Below, piece after piece: positions 56,043 to 64,000 of a stretch of DNA of 64,000 nt (positions are counted from its first letter, which is position 1; every line of letters begins with the position of its first letter). The notes under the pieces were generated by a model that was given only the letters and a program-made list of their open reading frames with translations, was not told the DNA's origin and did no database searches. Origin of the DNA: Phycisphaerae bacterium. Its GTDB lineage: Bacteria > Planctomycetota > Phycisphaerae > UBA1845. Both the position numbers and the translations under genes were made by a program. The DNA lies in contig JAJDDQ010000039.1 of the NCBI GenBank assembly GCA_029260215.1, positions 236,313 through 300,312 of the forward strand, written 5' to 3'.

Positions 56043-57701
56043 CTAAGAAGCGACGCGCTTTCGCGAACGCAAAACGAGAACCGCACCACCGGTCAGGATG
56101 GCCAAGCCAAGCACGATCCTGGCCCACCAGGAAGCCGACGGAACCGGCAAATGGGCGATCGCGATCGTTCGCAAGCCCCAGTCGCCGCTGAACGCCGGAC
56201 CGAATGTGAAGCTGCAAGCTGCGTCGTCTTGACCTTGGGCTGCATGGATCACGACCGCCAAAGGCCCAACAGTGATGTTCGTGACCGGATCCGTTGTGGG
56301 ATCAGAACCATTGGTGTCGATCTTGAATCGGCCTGAGACCCGCGCATTGAGTGCCAGCGGTGCGCCGCCCGAGAACTTGTACAACGCATGCCCATTGGTG
56401 TACCCGTCGCAAAGCTCGACGGTCCAGCCGGGAGGCGGAGTCATGTCCGTGCAAATCTGACCACCGCTTCCGGCTTCGATGTCGAGATAGAATTCCGATA
56501 TCTCGATCGGGGTCTCACCAACGATAATGGGGTTGATATTCTGCAGCGTCCACAGGAAGTCGCCGCAACCGGTATCCTGGTCGTACTCAACGGTCTGTGC
56601 AGTCAACAACGGCGGAATCACAACAGTTGGCGGCGGACGGAACCCGTACAGCGTCGAGAAGGTGACTTCGTAGGTTTGCCCTGCGGCAATATCAGCTTCG
56701 GTTTGCAAACCGATGAACGAGTCTCCCGAAACCTGCGGCGAGATCCCCGGCACGTTGTAGCCGACACCCGGCACAAAATTCTTCCAGCAATTCGGTGCGC
56801 CGTAGTTGTCCCAGACTTCTGTGTCCGTGCCGAAATCCTGAGCCGGACACATCCCGCCGGGATAATTCGGGTTGCCCGGCGGCACGGTCAAACCCTGCTT
56901 GCCCGCGTAGTAGGAAAATCCACCGTCGATGGTCATCGGATTCTTCGTCATATCTTCACGCGTTCGGAGAACGAGCGCAGCCGTCGTCAACTCGCGATCC
57001 TGTGCGTAAACCTGCGGACGCCCAATGGCCGCGAAATCGGCACCCACGAGATCGTCCAGCCAGAAGCTCGCCCCACCGCCCCACGGCATGTCTTCGTCGA
57101 TGTGCTTGACGATCGTAAGCGTTGTGCTCGCGCCGGAGTTCGTGATCGAGTAGGTCTGCTCAAGCTGAGCTAGGGCCTCCCCGTTCTTGCCCGCCGGCAA
57201 GGCGCTCACCGACTGCGTTAGGCTGATGTTGAAGGAAATTCCACCAGCATCCGTGCATTGAAACGAACTCGCCGTTGAGAGTGGAAGGTTCGCGATGCTG
57301 TTTTCGGAAGTTATCGTGCATTCCATGGACGGGTTTGCGAAATTGCCAAGAATGCCCGCGTGCGTCGACAGCACGCCGCGAGAACTGCCCACGCCCGTGC
57401 CGCTCGTATCGATAAACAGCAACACCGTTGACATGAACGTCGCAAACTCCTCGCCAAGCTCTCCTTCGATCGGATCGGCCGACGGATCGAAGAAGTCAGG
57501 CCATTGCGGCCCGCCCGTGAATGCGTCCCCGAATGAACCGTAGTCGTCGACCGTAACCGAAAAATGACCGTCTCCCACAACGCCGTTGTCAAGCGTGACC
57601 TCCGCGCCAAGACAATTGGGCGCGAACGCAATTGCCAACGCGACGGCCAAGACAACGCTGCCGAAAGCGCGCCCAATGCCTGTAGTGCTCGCCTTGCTCA
57701 T
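56043..57701 (-). CDS. Secreted surface protein with sorting tail, paralogue 2
   Basis: A 552-residue exported protein closely related along its whole length to the 549-residue neighbour. Signal peptide VVLAVALAIAFAPNCLGA; mature start EVTLDNGVVGDGHFSVTVDD. Shared features include HIDEDMPWG, LVLRTREDMTKNPMTIDGGF, GVGYNVPGISPQVSGDSFIG and the C-terminal domain with TGCGDFLWTLQNINP and PPPGWTVELCDGY. Tail: VPSASWWARIVLGLAILTGG then VLRSRKR. ATG 57701 has AAGGAGGA upstream. No sigma-54 site is visible in the 111 bases before it, unlike paralogue 1. Function unknown; probably anchored or released at the surface after tail processing. Confidence 0.78.
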   Translation of the reverse strand: MSKASTTGIGRAFGSVVLAVALAIAFAPNCLGAEVTLDNGVVGDGHFSVTVDDYGSFGDAFTGGPQWPDFFDPSADPIEGELGEEFATFMSTVLLFIDTSGTGVGSSRGVLSTHAGILGNFANPSMECTITSENSIANLPLSTASSFQCTDAGGISFNISLTQSVSALPAGKNGEALAQLEQTYSITNSGASTTLTIVKHIDEDMPWGGGASFWLDDLVGADFAAIGRPQVYAQDRELTTAALVLRTREDMTKNPMTIDGGFSYYAGKQGLTVPPGNPNYPGGMCPAQDFGTDTEVWDNYGAPNCWKNFVPGVGYNVPGISPQVSGDSFIGLQTEADIAAGQTYEVTFSTLYGFRPPPTVVIPPLLTAQTVEYDQDTGCGDFLWTLQNINPIIVGETPIEISEFYLDIEAGSGGQICTDMTPPPGWTVELCDGYTNGHALYKFSGGAPLALNARVSGRFKIDTNGSDPTTDPVTNITVGPLAVVIHAAQGQDDAACSFTFGPAFSGDWGLRTIAIAHLPVPSASWWARIVLGLAILTGGAVLVLRSRKRVAS

Positions 57702-57812
57702 AATTCCATCCTCCTTCGCAGCCAAAACGAACGCACAACGAAGCCGCTACCCCGGGTCGGTGGGGATAGATTGGCGTACAACGCTTAACGCGACCGCTGG
57801 CTGCGGCTATGT

Positions 57813-58277
57813 CTAACGATCTCGCCCGGAACCACCGCGGGCGAGAATCAACAAATGGACGACCAACGCGACAATCGCGCCGGACGCCAACGTACCAAAC
57901 GTATCAAGCGTGCTGATAGGCCTGCCTGTGTAGTGCAACACCACAACCGCGACCACCAAACACATTTCAATTACCACGAGCGTTTTAAGGTAAAGACCCC
58001 AATCGACCAACGGTGACGGTGCCTGCCCCCCGCCTAGCGGGGAGGTCTCAAGAATCGCCTGAGCTTGCAGGAGCGGTCGCCGCCAAACCAGATAGGCAAC
58101 GCCCAACGCTCCTAGGAGCAGAAACGCGAAAATCTTTCCCCATATAGTCAGGCTGGGAATTTCGGACGCATCGGCCGGTAAAGCGAACGTACCACCAGCC
58201 AGCCGCCAAAGGATCGCTGCCACCACGATTGCGGCGACGAAAACGATGATTCCGATTCGCAACGAGCTTCGCAACAT
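57813..58277 (-). CDS. Small membrane protein with an internal sorting-tail-like segment
   Basis: A 154-residue protein with four predicted membrane helices and no recognised family. Helix 1 is IGIIVFVAAIVVAAILW. Residues 40-67 read IPSLTIWGKIFAFLLLGALG then VAYLVWRR, which matches the I-P-x-x-x-W-G, helix, double-arginine layout of the C-terminal sorting tails on the surface proteins encoded on both sides, but here it is internal. Helices 3 and 4 are TLVVIEMCLVVAVVVLHYTG and TFGTLASGAIVALVVHLLIL. ATG 58277 is used; the frame extends to 58310. It is read in the same direction as the surface proteins and may be co-transcribed with paralogue 2 (111-base gap). Confidence 0.65.
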   Translation of the reverse strand: MLRSSLRIGIIVFVAAIVVAAILWRLAGGTFALPADASEIPSLTIWGKIFAFLLLGALGVAYLVWRRPLLQAQAILETSPLGGGQAPSPLVDWGLYLKTLVVIEMCLVVAVVVLHYTGRPISTLDTFGTLASGAIVALVVHLLILARGGSGRDR

Positions 58278-58618
58278 GTTTAACTCACGACAACCCCACC
58301 ACGCCCCCAAGATAACCTCGCAACCGCCAATATGCCAGCAAAAACGTAAGATTCAAAGTCACATCGACTTTCAAACCGCACGCTGGCACCTCGAGATTAT
58401 CGGCATCACCAACCTTCCCCCAACCCTCTTGGAATTCCTCGTTCGATTAGCGGACGCAGCCCACCGTCGTAATCCCACGGACCTCCATTCGGTTCTCGGA
58501 CCCAACCTCAGACTCCTGTGCATGCAAGTCCGGAACACGATACGAACAGAAGCCCGAGTCACGCCTGACCCGGGCTCCCAGGGTGTTTCTCCGCGCTATC
58601 GCGGCCGAAATCGTTTGA
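58278..58618. other. Intergenic region downstream of paralogue 3
   Basis: 341 bases. An imperfect inverted repeat around AGCCCGAGTC...GACCCGGGCT (about 58550-58578) could end transcription of the surface-protein gene above. No gene, family repeat or sigma-54 site is recognised. Confidence 0.5.
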
Positions 58619-59947
58619 CTAGCAGGCGACCTTCCTCGAACGCAACACGAGGAACGCTCCACCCACCACAACGAGAAGGGTCAAAGCCAGCTTGCCTGAG
58701 GTCGAGAATGACGGAATCGGCTCGAGCGCGCACAAGCCAAAGTTCGAGGAACTCCATTCGCCCAGCCCGCCGATGGGTCCGACATTGCCGCCGGCACAGG
58801 AAGGCTCCAGCATGTCCTGGCTGCCCCATCCCAGGATGCCGAACGCTGCCACGGTGTTCTCCGCATCCAGGTTGGTCGGCACGGGACCATTGACGCTCAA
58901 ACGGATTTGGCCAAACGTCGTTGCCTGCTCCGCCAAACTGCCGCCGGTGAACCGGAAGATCGCCATATTGTCGTCTCCCCAATCGTCGCAGGACGACACG
59001 CTCCAACCGATCGGCGGTGTGATGTTGCTCAGATCCTCGCAGCCGCCCGGTGAATCGCCACGCGAAATCGCGACGTAGAATTCGGTCAAAGCACCGAAAC
59101 CGGGCGTATTGCGGTTACGCACATTGTAACGGAACTGGCAGCAACCCGTATCGACATCCGGAGCACCGATTCGCTCAAACATGACGGTCGGCGGAAGCTG
59201 GCCGCCGCCACCTGAAACGAAATCCTGACAAAGAGCGAGATCCCATTCGTTGATGTCATCCACCGTATAATCGTCCGGCAAGAGTGCCGCGAACGATGTC
59301 GCGTCACCCGGCGGGGCGGTCATCGCGCAGGCGAAACAATCGTTAAACGTGTAATTGCTCCAAACCTCGGTGTGGTAGATCAGCCCGCCCTCAATCGGAA
59401 TCGGAGTCGGGAACACGTAGCGTACCCTGAACAGGTCAAAACCGCCTGCGGCCGCGATGTCGTCACCAGTATCGACCCGGCTGTATCCAGCGTCAGCGGA
59501 TGTGATATCGAGAAACTCCGCCACCAAGTCGCCTGGGAAACCGTTCCCATCGTCAAGGTAGTAGCGAATGTTGATCAGGTCGTTCTCGACTGGCCCTGTG
59601 TTGAGGTCGCAATTCGCGAATCCGCCCACGTTCGAAAGCAGGAGCATCTCCCAATCCAGCGCGATAACATCGCCGTTCGTAATCGTGGTGAAACTCTCAG
59701 CCACCTTCAATGCGCCCGCGGAGGACGTTTCGTCCGCAAAGGAACAGATCGTTCCGCCATTTCCAGGATTGGGGGGATCGACTTGCTGGCACAGGGTGGG
59801 TGTTTCACCCTCAGGCATCTGCCCTGGGGTGTAGTTTTCCGCATAAAACGCGCGATCGGACTTCACAGGTGCATCCGCGGCGAAGGATTGCGAGACGGCC
59901 GCGATGCACGCGACTACTACGCCTAACTGCAAGCTACTCTTAAACAT
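58619..59947 (-). CDS. Secreted surface protein with sorting tail, paralogue 3
   Basis: A 442-residue exported protein. Signal peptide MFKSSLQLGVVVACIAAVSQ...FAA. The N-terminal 240 residues differ from paralogues 1 and 2 and contain VIALDWEMLLLSNVGG, DLINIRYYLDDGNGFPGDLV and YHTEVWSNYTFND, a pattern typical of secreted beta-sandwich proteins in environmental bacteria. Residues about 245-360 share the domain of paralogues 1 and 2 (DTGCCQFRYNVRNRN, PPIGWSVSSCDDWGDD, IFRFTGG). Tail: IPSFSTSGKLALTLLVVVGG then VLRSRK. ATG 59947 is chosen because a signal peptide follows; the frame extends to 60133. Confidence 0.77.
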   Translation of the reverse strand: MFKSSLQLGVVVACIAAVSQSFAADAPVKSDRAFYAENYTPGQMPEGETPTLCQQVDPPNPGNGGTICSFADETSSAGALKVAESFTTITNGDVIALDWEMLLLSNVGGFANCDLNTGPVENDLINIRYYLDDGNGFPGDLVAEFLDITSADAGYSRVDTGDDIAAAGGFDLFRVRYVFPTPIPIEGGLIYHTEVWSNYTFNDCFACAMTAPPGDATSFAALLPDDYTVDDINEWDLALCQDFVSGGGGQLPPTVMFERIGAPDVDTGCCQFRYNVRNRNTPGFGALTEFYVAISRGDSPGGCEDLSNITPPIGWSVSSCDDWGDDNMAIFRFTGGSLAEQATTFGQIRLSVNGPVPTNLDAENTVAAFGILGWGSQDMLEPSCAGGNVGPIGGLGEWSSSNFGLCALEPIPSFSTSGKLALTLLVVVGGAFLVLRSRKVAC

Positions 59948-60295
59948 TCGTAAATCAGCCTCCAAAAAACTTATCGCCCGGAAACGGATTCCGGACCTTA
60001 ATTCCAGCAAAAACGCCCGATCTTGCCGAGACCCCATTCGCGGACCCGGCACGGCGACACGCCAGCCCCTACTACACATTCGGTGCCGTAAACGGCCAAA
60101 TTGCGTATGGATCAACAAAATTACTTTACTCAAGCCATAATGTCAGTATTGACAAGTAGTTGCGAATCATGCCGGCGGACCCAAATCCATCAATTGAGAC
60201 GTCCGCCGCGTTCATGTTCCACGCCTGTGCGCTGCGATGTTCGCGGATTGGGCGCTGGCTGTGCAAGTCCTGTGCGCGGCGGTTCGACGGGCGGT
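59948..60295. other. Intergenic region upstream of paralogue 3
   Basis: 348 bases, AT-rich around 60105-60165. It lies between paralogue 3 and the 3' end of the sigma-54 activator gene. No clear -24/-12 element with ten-base spacing and good match was found. C/G asymmetry seems to change sign here. Confidence 0.5.
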
Positions 60296-61333
60296 TCAGT
60301 CCTGTCCGTGCATGCCGTATTTTTTCAACAGTGCGTAGAGTGTCGAGCGGGAAATGGCCAGCGATTGGGCGGTGCGGGTGATATTCCCGCCGCAGGATTC
60401 CAGGCGTTGAACGAGCACCTGCTGGGTCCAGCCGTCGAGCAGTTGCTGGTACGTAAGCTCGGCCGCGTTTTCCAGCGGTGGTTGAACAATTGAACCCGGC
60501 GCCGGTGATGTCGGGCCGACCGAGCCGGTTGCGGGGGCGGTTCGGTGTCGCAACTCCTCCGACAATTGGTAGGGCTGCACGACGGTTCCCGGTTCGACGA
60601 TGGCGACGATCTGCTCGATTTCCCCGCGAAGTTGCCTGACGTTACCGGGCCAATCGTAGCTGAGGAGTTCAGCCTCAGTCGCGGGCGCGAGCACGATGCC
60701 GGTTTTTGCGGAGGCGTCGCAAAACTGTTTAAGGTAGTGAACGATCAGAGGTTTGATATCGTCCCGACGGACACGCAGCGGCGGGATGCGGCAGGTGACG
60801 ATCTTGATGCGGTAATACAAGTCCTCGCGAAATTGCCCGGCCCGTACCAAATCGGTCAATTCGGCATTCGTGGCGGCCACAACGCGGGCATCGACCGGGC
60901 GTTCGTCCGAAGAACCTACGCGCGAGACGACCCGCTCCTGCAACACGCGCAAGACCTTCACCTGCATGGCTGGGCTCATCGCGCCGATTTCGTCGAGAAA
61001 CACCGTACCGCCCGTGGCTGCTTCAAACACGCCGGCATGGTCGGTCACCGCACCGGTAAAGGCCCCGCGTTTGTGTCCGAATAATTCAGAGGCGAGAAGG
61101 CTGTCGGTATAGGCGCCGCAATTGACCGCGACAAAAGGCCCGGACGCGCGTGGGCTTTGCCGGTGGATGGTGCGGGCGATCAGTTCCTTTCCCGTTCCGG
61201 TCTCACCCTGAATCAAGACGGTCGCTTCGGAACCGGCAGCGCGCGCAACGAGGTCGAGCACCTGGAGCATGGGGGTGCTTTGAGCGATTAGCTGCGGTTC
61301 ATCCGCGGAAGAAGCCCGTCGTTGGGTCTGCAT
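60296..61333 (-). CDS. Sigma-54-dependent activator without receiver domain
   Basis: A 345-residue bacterial enhancer-binding protein. AAA+ domain with Walker A GETGTGKE (43-50), the sigma-54-contacting loop GAFTGA (90-95), Walker B GGTVFLDEIGAMS, the arginine-containing RVGSSDERPVDARVVAATN and REDLYYRIKIV. The C-terminal Fis helix-turn-helix is NITRTAQSLAISRSTLYALL. There is no N-terminal sensory or receiver domain, as in PspF, so activity is probably controlled by a partner protein or by expression. The intact GAFTGA loop implies real sigma-54 activation. It lies beside surface-protein genes, one of which has a strong sigma-54 promoter, but the link is inferred. Confidence 0.92.
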   Translation of the reverse strand: MQTQRRASSADEPQLIAQSTPMLQVLDLVARAAGSEATVLIQGETGTGKELIARTIHRQSPRASGPFVAVNCGAYTDSLLASELFGHKRGAFTGAVTDHAGVFEAATGGTVFLDEIGAMSPAMQVKVLRVLQERVVSRVGSSDERPVDARVVAATNAELTDLVRAGQFREDLYYRIKIVTCRIPPLRVRRDDIKPLIVHYLKQFCDASAKTGIVLAPATEAELLSYDWPGNVRQLRGEIEQIVAIVEPGTVVQPYQLSEELRHRTAPATGSVGPTSPAPGSIVQPPLENAAELTYQQLLDGWTQQVLVQRLESCGGNITRTAQSLAISRSTLYALLKKYGMHGQD

Positions 61334-61453
61334 GTGTTCGTTTATAGGCCAACGATCGCACCGGGTCCATCAGCATACCAGCCGGTCCGCAAACATGGAC
61401 AACGGTTGAATCATATGCGGAAAATCGTGAATATCGGCGAAAAATCCCGGTTA

Positions 61454-62725
61454 TTACGGACTCTGAACGGCGACGGGCGGCGCGTGAACTGTGGTGCAAA
61501 GAACACCCGCTGGGAGCGGCTTTTGCAGAACCTTCGCCGCCTGCGCATGGGCGATGCGGGCGGGGTTGACGAGCCTCTGCCAGGCAGCACTGGTCTGGTT
61601 GGAATAGGTGGCGTGGATCGTGGTCGTCGGCCCAGGTGCGGTCACGCCGGCAGCTTTGAAGAGTGCCAGGATACTGACACGTTCCACCTCGACGGCGGCG
61701 ACTGGTTTGACGGCGAGAAAACGGTCTCGCGAGAACTTCACGTCGCGCGCGACACGCTGCGGCGGGATGCCCTCCCAACGCTCGCCGTCGTGCGTAACCA
61801 CCCAAATCAGCGTTGCAAATGGAGCGGTGGACGATCCGCCAAGGTTTACGTTGGCAAACGCCGGCCTGTCGGTCAGGTTGATCAATTCAGCCGTAAGGAC
61901 ATCGCCCGATCGACGCAGACGCAGCCCGGCGGCTGAGCGCGATTCGGTCAATTCCTTCGGGGCTGCCCTGGTAACCGTGATCGTTGCCGAATTGCTCTCC
62001 ACACGCCCGACACCGGCTTTGATCAGCTCGGGGTCATCCCATTGCGGCTGATAAATCAGTCGCAGGCGGTATGTGCCGGCGGCAAGCATTCGATAGCGAG
62101 CGAAGGCCCGGTTGATCGACCGGACGACGTATCGCCGGGAATCGCCGGGCGGCAGGAGGCTGACAACCGGCGTGTCGGCGCGGAGTAGAACGATCTTGCG
62201 CGTATCCGCGTCCTCGTTGATATCGTCCACGTAAAGCTCGACGCCGCGACCATCGGGCGCGGTGACTTCGAGAAAGTCGGACAGGTCCAGCACGGTTGCG
62301 ACTTCGCGGGCGACTCTCGGCAGTTGTTCGAGCCGTTTCGCGGTATCGAACGGCACGCGCATGGGCGACTTCGTCCGGTTGTGGACGACGACGGTCAGCG
62401 CAACGTCGTCCGACCAGGCTGCCTCCGCAGGCGAGACCTCCAACGCGACATCCGCCCCGACGAACAACAACTCATCGAACAGGTTCAGCAGGCAGCGGGC
62501 CCGCAACGCCGCTTCAAAATCATCACCCTTGGCGACGCGACGCAACGCCTTGGCGGCAGCAGGTCCCATAGCGAGCAAGCGATTGGTCGCTTCGTTTCGC
62601 TGCTGGAACGAACCTGATCCAAGGTGCCCGACCAGCGTGTCGATTTCGCGATCGGCCTTGACGTCGTCGGCATAAGCCGGTGACGGGAAAACGTTCCCAA
62701 CCGCCGCCATGAACAGCGAGAGCAC
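61454..62725 (-). CDS. Secreted HEAT-like repeat protein, function unknown
   Basis: About 423 residues. A signal-like hydrophobic start (LSLFMAAVGNVFPSPAYA) is followed by a helical segment EIDTLVGHLGSGSFQQRNEA and AMGPAAAKALRRVAKGDDFE, typical of HEAT/armadillo-like repeats in planctomycete secreted proteins, then beta-rich domains (VALTVVVHNRTKSPMRVPFD; YRLRLIYQPQWDDPE). The start is unclear: the frame is open to TTG 62863, but 62758-62842 is a translated family E palindrome. GTG 62725 is a cautious choice with no Shine-Dalgarno. Reads towards the sigma-54 activator, 120 bases away. Confidence 0.62.
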   Translation of the reverse strand: MLSLFMAAVGNVFPSPAYADDVKADREIDTLVGHLGSGSFQQRNEATNRLLAMGPAAAKALRRVAKGDDFEAALRARCLLNLFDELLFVGADVALEVSPAEAAWSDDVALTVVVHNRTKSPMRVPFDTAKRLEQLPRVAREVATVLDLSDFLEVTAPDGRGVELYVDDINEDADTRKIVLLRADTPVVSLLPPGDSRRYVVRSINRAFARYRMLAAGTYRLRLIYQPQWDDPELIKAGVGRVESNSATITVTRAAPKELTESRSAAGLRLRRSGDVLTAELINLTDRPAFANVNLGGSSTAPFATLIWVVTHDGERWEGIPPQRVARDVKFSRDRFLAVKPVAAVEVERVSILALFKAAGVTAPGPTTTIHATYSNQTSAAWQRLVNPARIAHAQAAKVLQKPLPAGVLCTTVHAPPVAVQSP

Positions 62726-62757
62726 GACCAGTACATTGACACGACTTGATTGACGGA

Positions 62758-62842
62758 CTGGGTGCCCCACGGCTTTAGCTGTGGGGAAGTCGAATCCAAA
62801 GACCTTTCGACTTTCCCACCTCTGAAGAGGTGGGGCACCCAC
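62758..62842. repeat. Palindromic repeat family E, inverted pair
   Basis: Left copy GGGTGCCCCACGGC...GTGGGGAAGTCGAA and right copy TTCGACTTTCCCACCTC...GAGGTGGGGCACCC are inverted copies of each other, each also a hairpin by itself (CCCCACGGC/GCTGTGGGG and CCCACCTC/GAGGTGGG). The pair can fold into one long stem. It overlaps the possible 5' end of the HEAT-like gene. Confidence 0.88.
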
Positions 62843-62894
62843 CCGTCGTTTCACGCTTGGCAAAGCACTAGCCCCAATCTGTCCGGGGACACTT

Positions 62895-63830
62895 TCAGGA
62901 CGGATCCTTCGTGGAATCGACGCCTACAAAACCGGCCACGCCCAGTGATCGCGTCACCGACGGGCGTTTTTCGGCGGCGGTGGACAGGAACGTGCGTACG
63001 GAATCGACAAGCTCGGCGTCGGTCAATCCCGAAGCGACCACAGGCCCGAACTCGACCAGAGGCGTTTCACCCAGAATGCGAAACTGGTCTTTGCTCAGTT
63101 TGACGGGAAAGAGTCGAGCGCCGGTTTCGTCCAAAGCGTCGAAATCGGACTTGAGGATAACGCCCACCGGCGTCGAGCCGAAGGCGATTTCCTTGGCAGA
63201 CTCGCCTGAATTCAGATGGTATTGCAATGCGTTGAGGGGCACGACCTCGCGTTTGATGCTGTCCATCGAGACGCCGGCCTCTCCGAGAGCAGCCGCTGCT
63301 CCGTAGTGCAGAATCGGATCGCCACGTGGGCCGAACGAGAAGCGACATCCCGCAATGCCGCTCATGTCTTTGATATCAGACTTGGCGCTGGCGACGATCA
63401 AGCCCACGTCTCCGAACGGCTTGGCTCGGGCGATGACACCGGTGCCCTTGCCGTCGGCTTCAAGTTCGGCGAACTGCTTATCGTTCAAAAGGGCGAATTG
63501 AATCCGGCCGGACTCAAGCTGGGCAACCAATTGGAAAAGCTTGAGGTGCGAGACCTGCACAGGCCTGTTAAGGTACCAGCCAAGCGACTGGCGGAAATCA
63601 ACCCACGGGGTCCGATCGCGCAAATCCCACCAGGCGCGCACGTCCCACATAGCGTGCCCCTCGGTCACGATGCCGATGCGGACCGGCTCCTGCGTGACCG
63701 GGAAAAGAGGCTCCAGCCCCAGCGGGTTCCAAAAGGTGTCCGAGAAATCGGGGGCGAGCTGATTCGACTTGCAGCCCAACCCGACGCACGAAACCACAAC
63801 AACAGCCAACATGGCGATGACGGGGCGCAT
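62895..63830 (-). CDS. PhnD-like substrate-binding lipoprotein
   Basis: A 311-residue lipoprotein with signal MRPVIAMLAVVVVSCVGLGC (lipobox cysteine C20). The mature part has the two-domain periplasmic-binding layout of PhnD/phosphite-phosphonate binding proteins: VRIGIVTEGHAMWDV, WVDFRQSLGWYLNRPVQVSH, IQFALLNDKQFAEL, CRFSFGPRGDPILHYGAAAA and GRFSTAAEKR-like C-terminal helices. No ABC permease or ATPase lies next to it in the window, so it may serve as a lone binding or sensory protein. AAAGGAG precedes the ATG. Confidence 0.8.
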   Translation of the reverse strand: MRPVIAMLAVVVVSCVGLGCKSNQLAPDFSDTFWNPLGLEPLFPVTQEPVRIGIVTEGHAMWDVRAWWDLRDRTPWVDFRQSLGWYLNRPVQVSHLKLFQLVAQLESGRIQFALLNDKQFAELEADGKGTGVIARAKPFGDVGLIVASAKSDIKDMSGIAGCRFSFGPRGDPILHYGAAAALGEAGVSMDSIKREVVPLNALQYHLNSGESAKEIAFGSTPVGVILKSDFDALDETGARLFPVKLSKDQFRILGETPLVEFGPVVASGLTDAELVDSVRTFLSTAAEKRPSVTRSLGVAGFVGVDSTKDPS

Positions 63831-63954
63831 AGACGCTCGCTCCTTTCACGTTCGCTCTACAGCACGAGAAAACGGCTAACGGGATTGTAATTGACTCCGA
63901 ACGCTCGCTCAAGCGTCACGCAGCGCCCCAGGGAAACAGCGCCGACCGAAGCGT

Positions 63955-64000
63955 CTACACCGTTTCGTCTTCCAGGGCGAAGGCGTCGGGATACGTCCGC
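63955..64000 (-). CDS. Possible C-terminal end of a gene cut by the window
   Basis: On the minus strand the last 15 codons read RTYPDAFALEDETV and then TAG at 63957-63955. This looks like an ordinary protein C-terminus, but the fragment is too short to identify. It would be read in the same direction as the PhnD-like gene, 124 bases upstream of it. Confidence 0.35.
   Translation of the reverse strand, partial: RTYPDAFALEDETV

Noticed and set aside
60048-60065. A sigma-54 site upstream of paralogue 3 (GGCTGGCGTGTCGCC on the minus strand)
   Set aside because: The GG/GC spacing is right but the surrounding bases match the consensus poorly.

Overview
The window is a GC-rich bacterial chromosome segment of about 40 genes. 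It is most likely from the Planctomycetota, perhaps Phycisphaerae-like. That placement is inference from gene content: a eukaryotic-type (GT3) glycogen synthase, large secreted FG-GAP and IPTL-CTERM-like surface proteins, an ECF sigma/anti-sigma/PDZ operon, a Tad pilus locus, a PAP2/cyclase-like/DUF362 operon and many palindromic intergenic repeats. I see no rRNA, tRNA, CRISPR array, transposase or phage gene.

Layout. 1-3.2 kb: end of an exopolysaccharide locus (partial Wzz-like chain-length protein, BY-kinase, glycosyltransferase). 3.2-4.7 kb: NhaD-type antiporter. 5.1-5.8 kb: a small Fis-type regulator with a degenerate receiver domain behind a near-consensus sigma-54 promoter. 5.8-17.9 kb: alpha-glucan locus with GT3 glycogen synthase, a GT4 glycosyltransferase, malQ, glgB, glgX and a short-form glgP; no glgC is present. 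18.1-28.6 kb: a DGxRP-repeat surface protein, a GT4 enzyme, a DUF4190-like membrane protein, a P1B-type ATPase with an unusual CPL motif, and a 1310-residue FG-GAP lipoprotein. 29-35 kb: tpx, rsmE (with a palindromic repeat inside its reading frame), an acidic membrane-anchored protein, a small membrane protein, and an ECF sigma/anti-sigma/PDZ operon. 35.2-38.2 kb: a tightly coupled PAP2, cyclase-fold, DUF362 operon. 38.6-48.1 kb: Tad/Flp pilus locus (flp, cpaA, tadE, cpaB, tadG, tadZ, tadA, tadB, tadC) without a secretin. 48.1-50 kb: eno with an FtsB-like gene downstream. 50.3-52.8 kb: an ABC ATPase/permease pair. 52.9-60 kb: two small secreted proteins, then three related secreted proteins with sorting tails plus a small membrane protein that carries a tail-like segment internally. 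60.3-64 kb: a GAFTGA-type sigma-54 activator, a HEAT-like secreted protein, a PhnD-like lipoprotein and probably the tail of another gene.

How they may work together. The glucan genes make, branch, debranch and phosphorolyse glycogen, probably from UDP-glucose. The surface-protein cluster at 54-60 kb has one strong sigma-54 promoter and lies beside a receiver-less sigma-54 activator, which suggests, but does not prove, that the activator controls it.

At larger scale, at least six unrelated palindromic repeat families occupy the intergenic spaces. C/G strand asymmetry appears to change sign several times without following gene direction. All functional calls come from motifs and translations read by eye; no database search was run.
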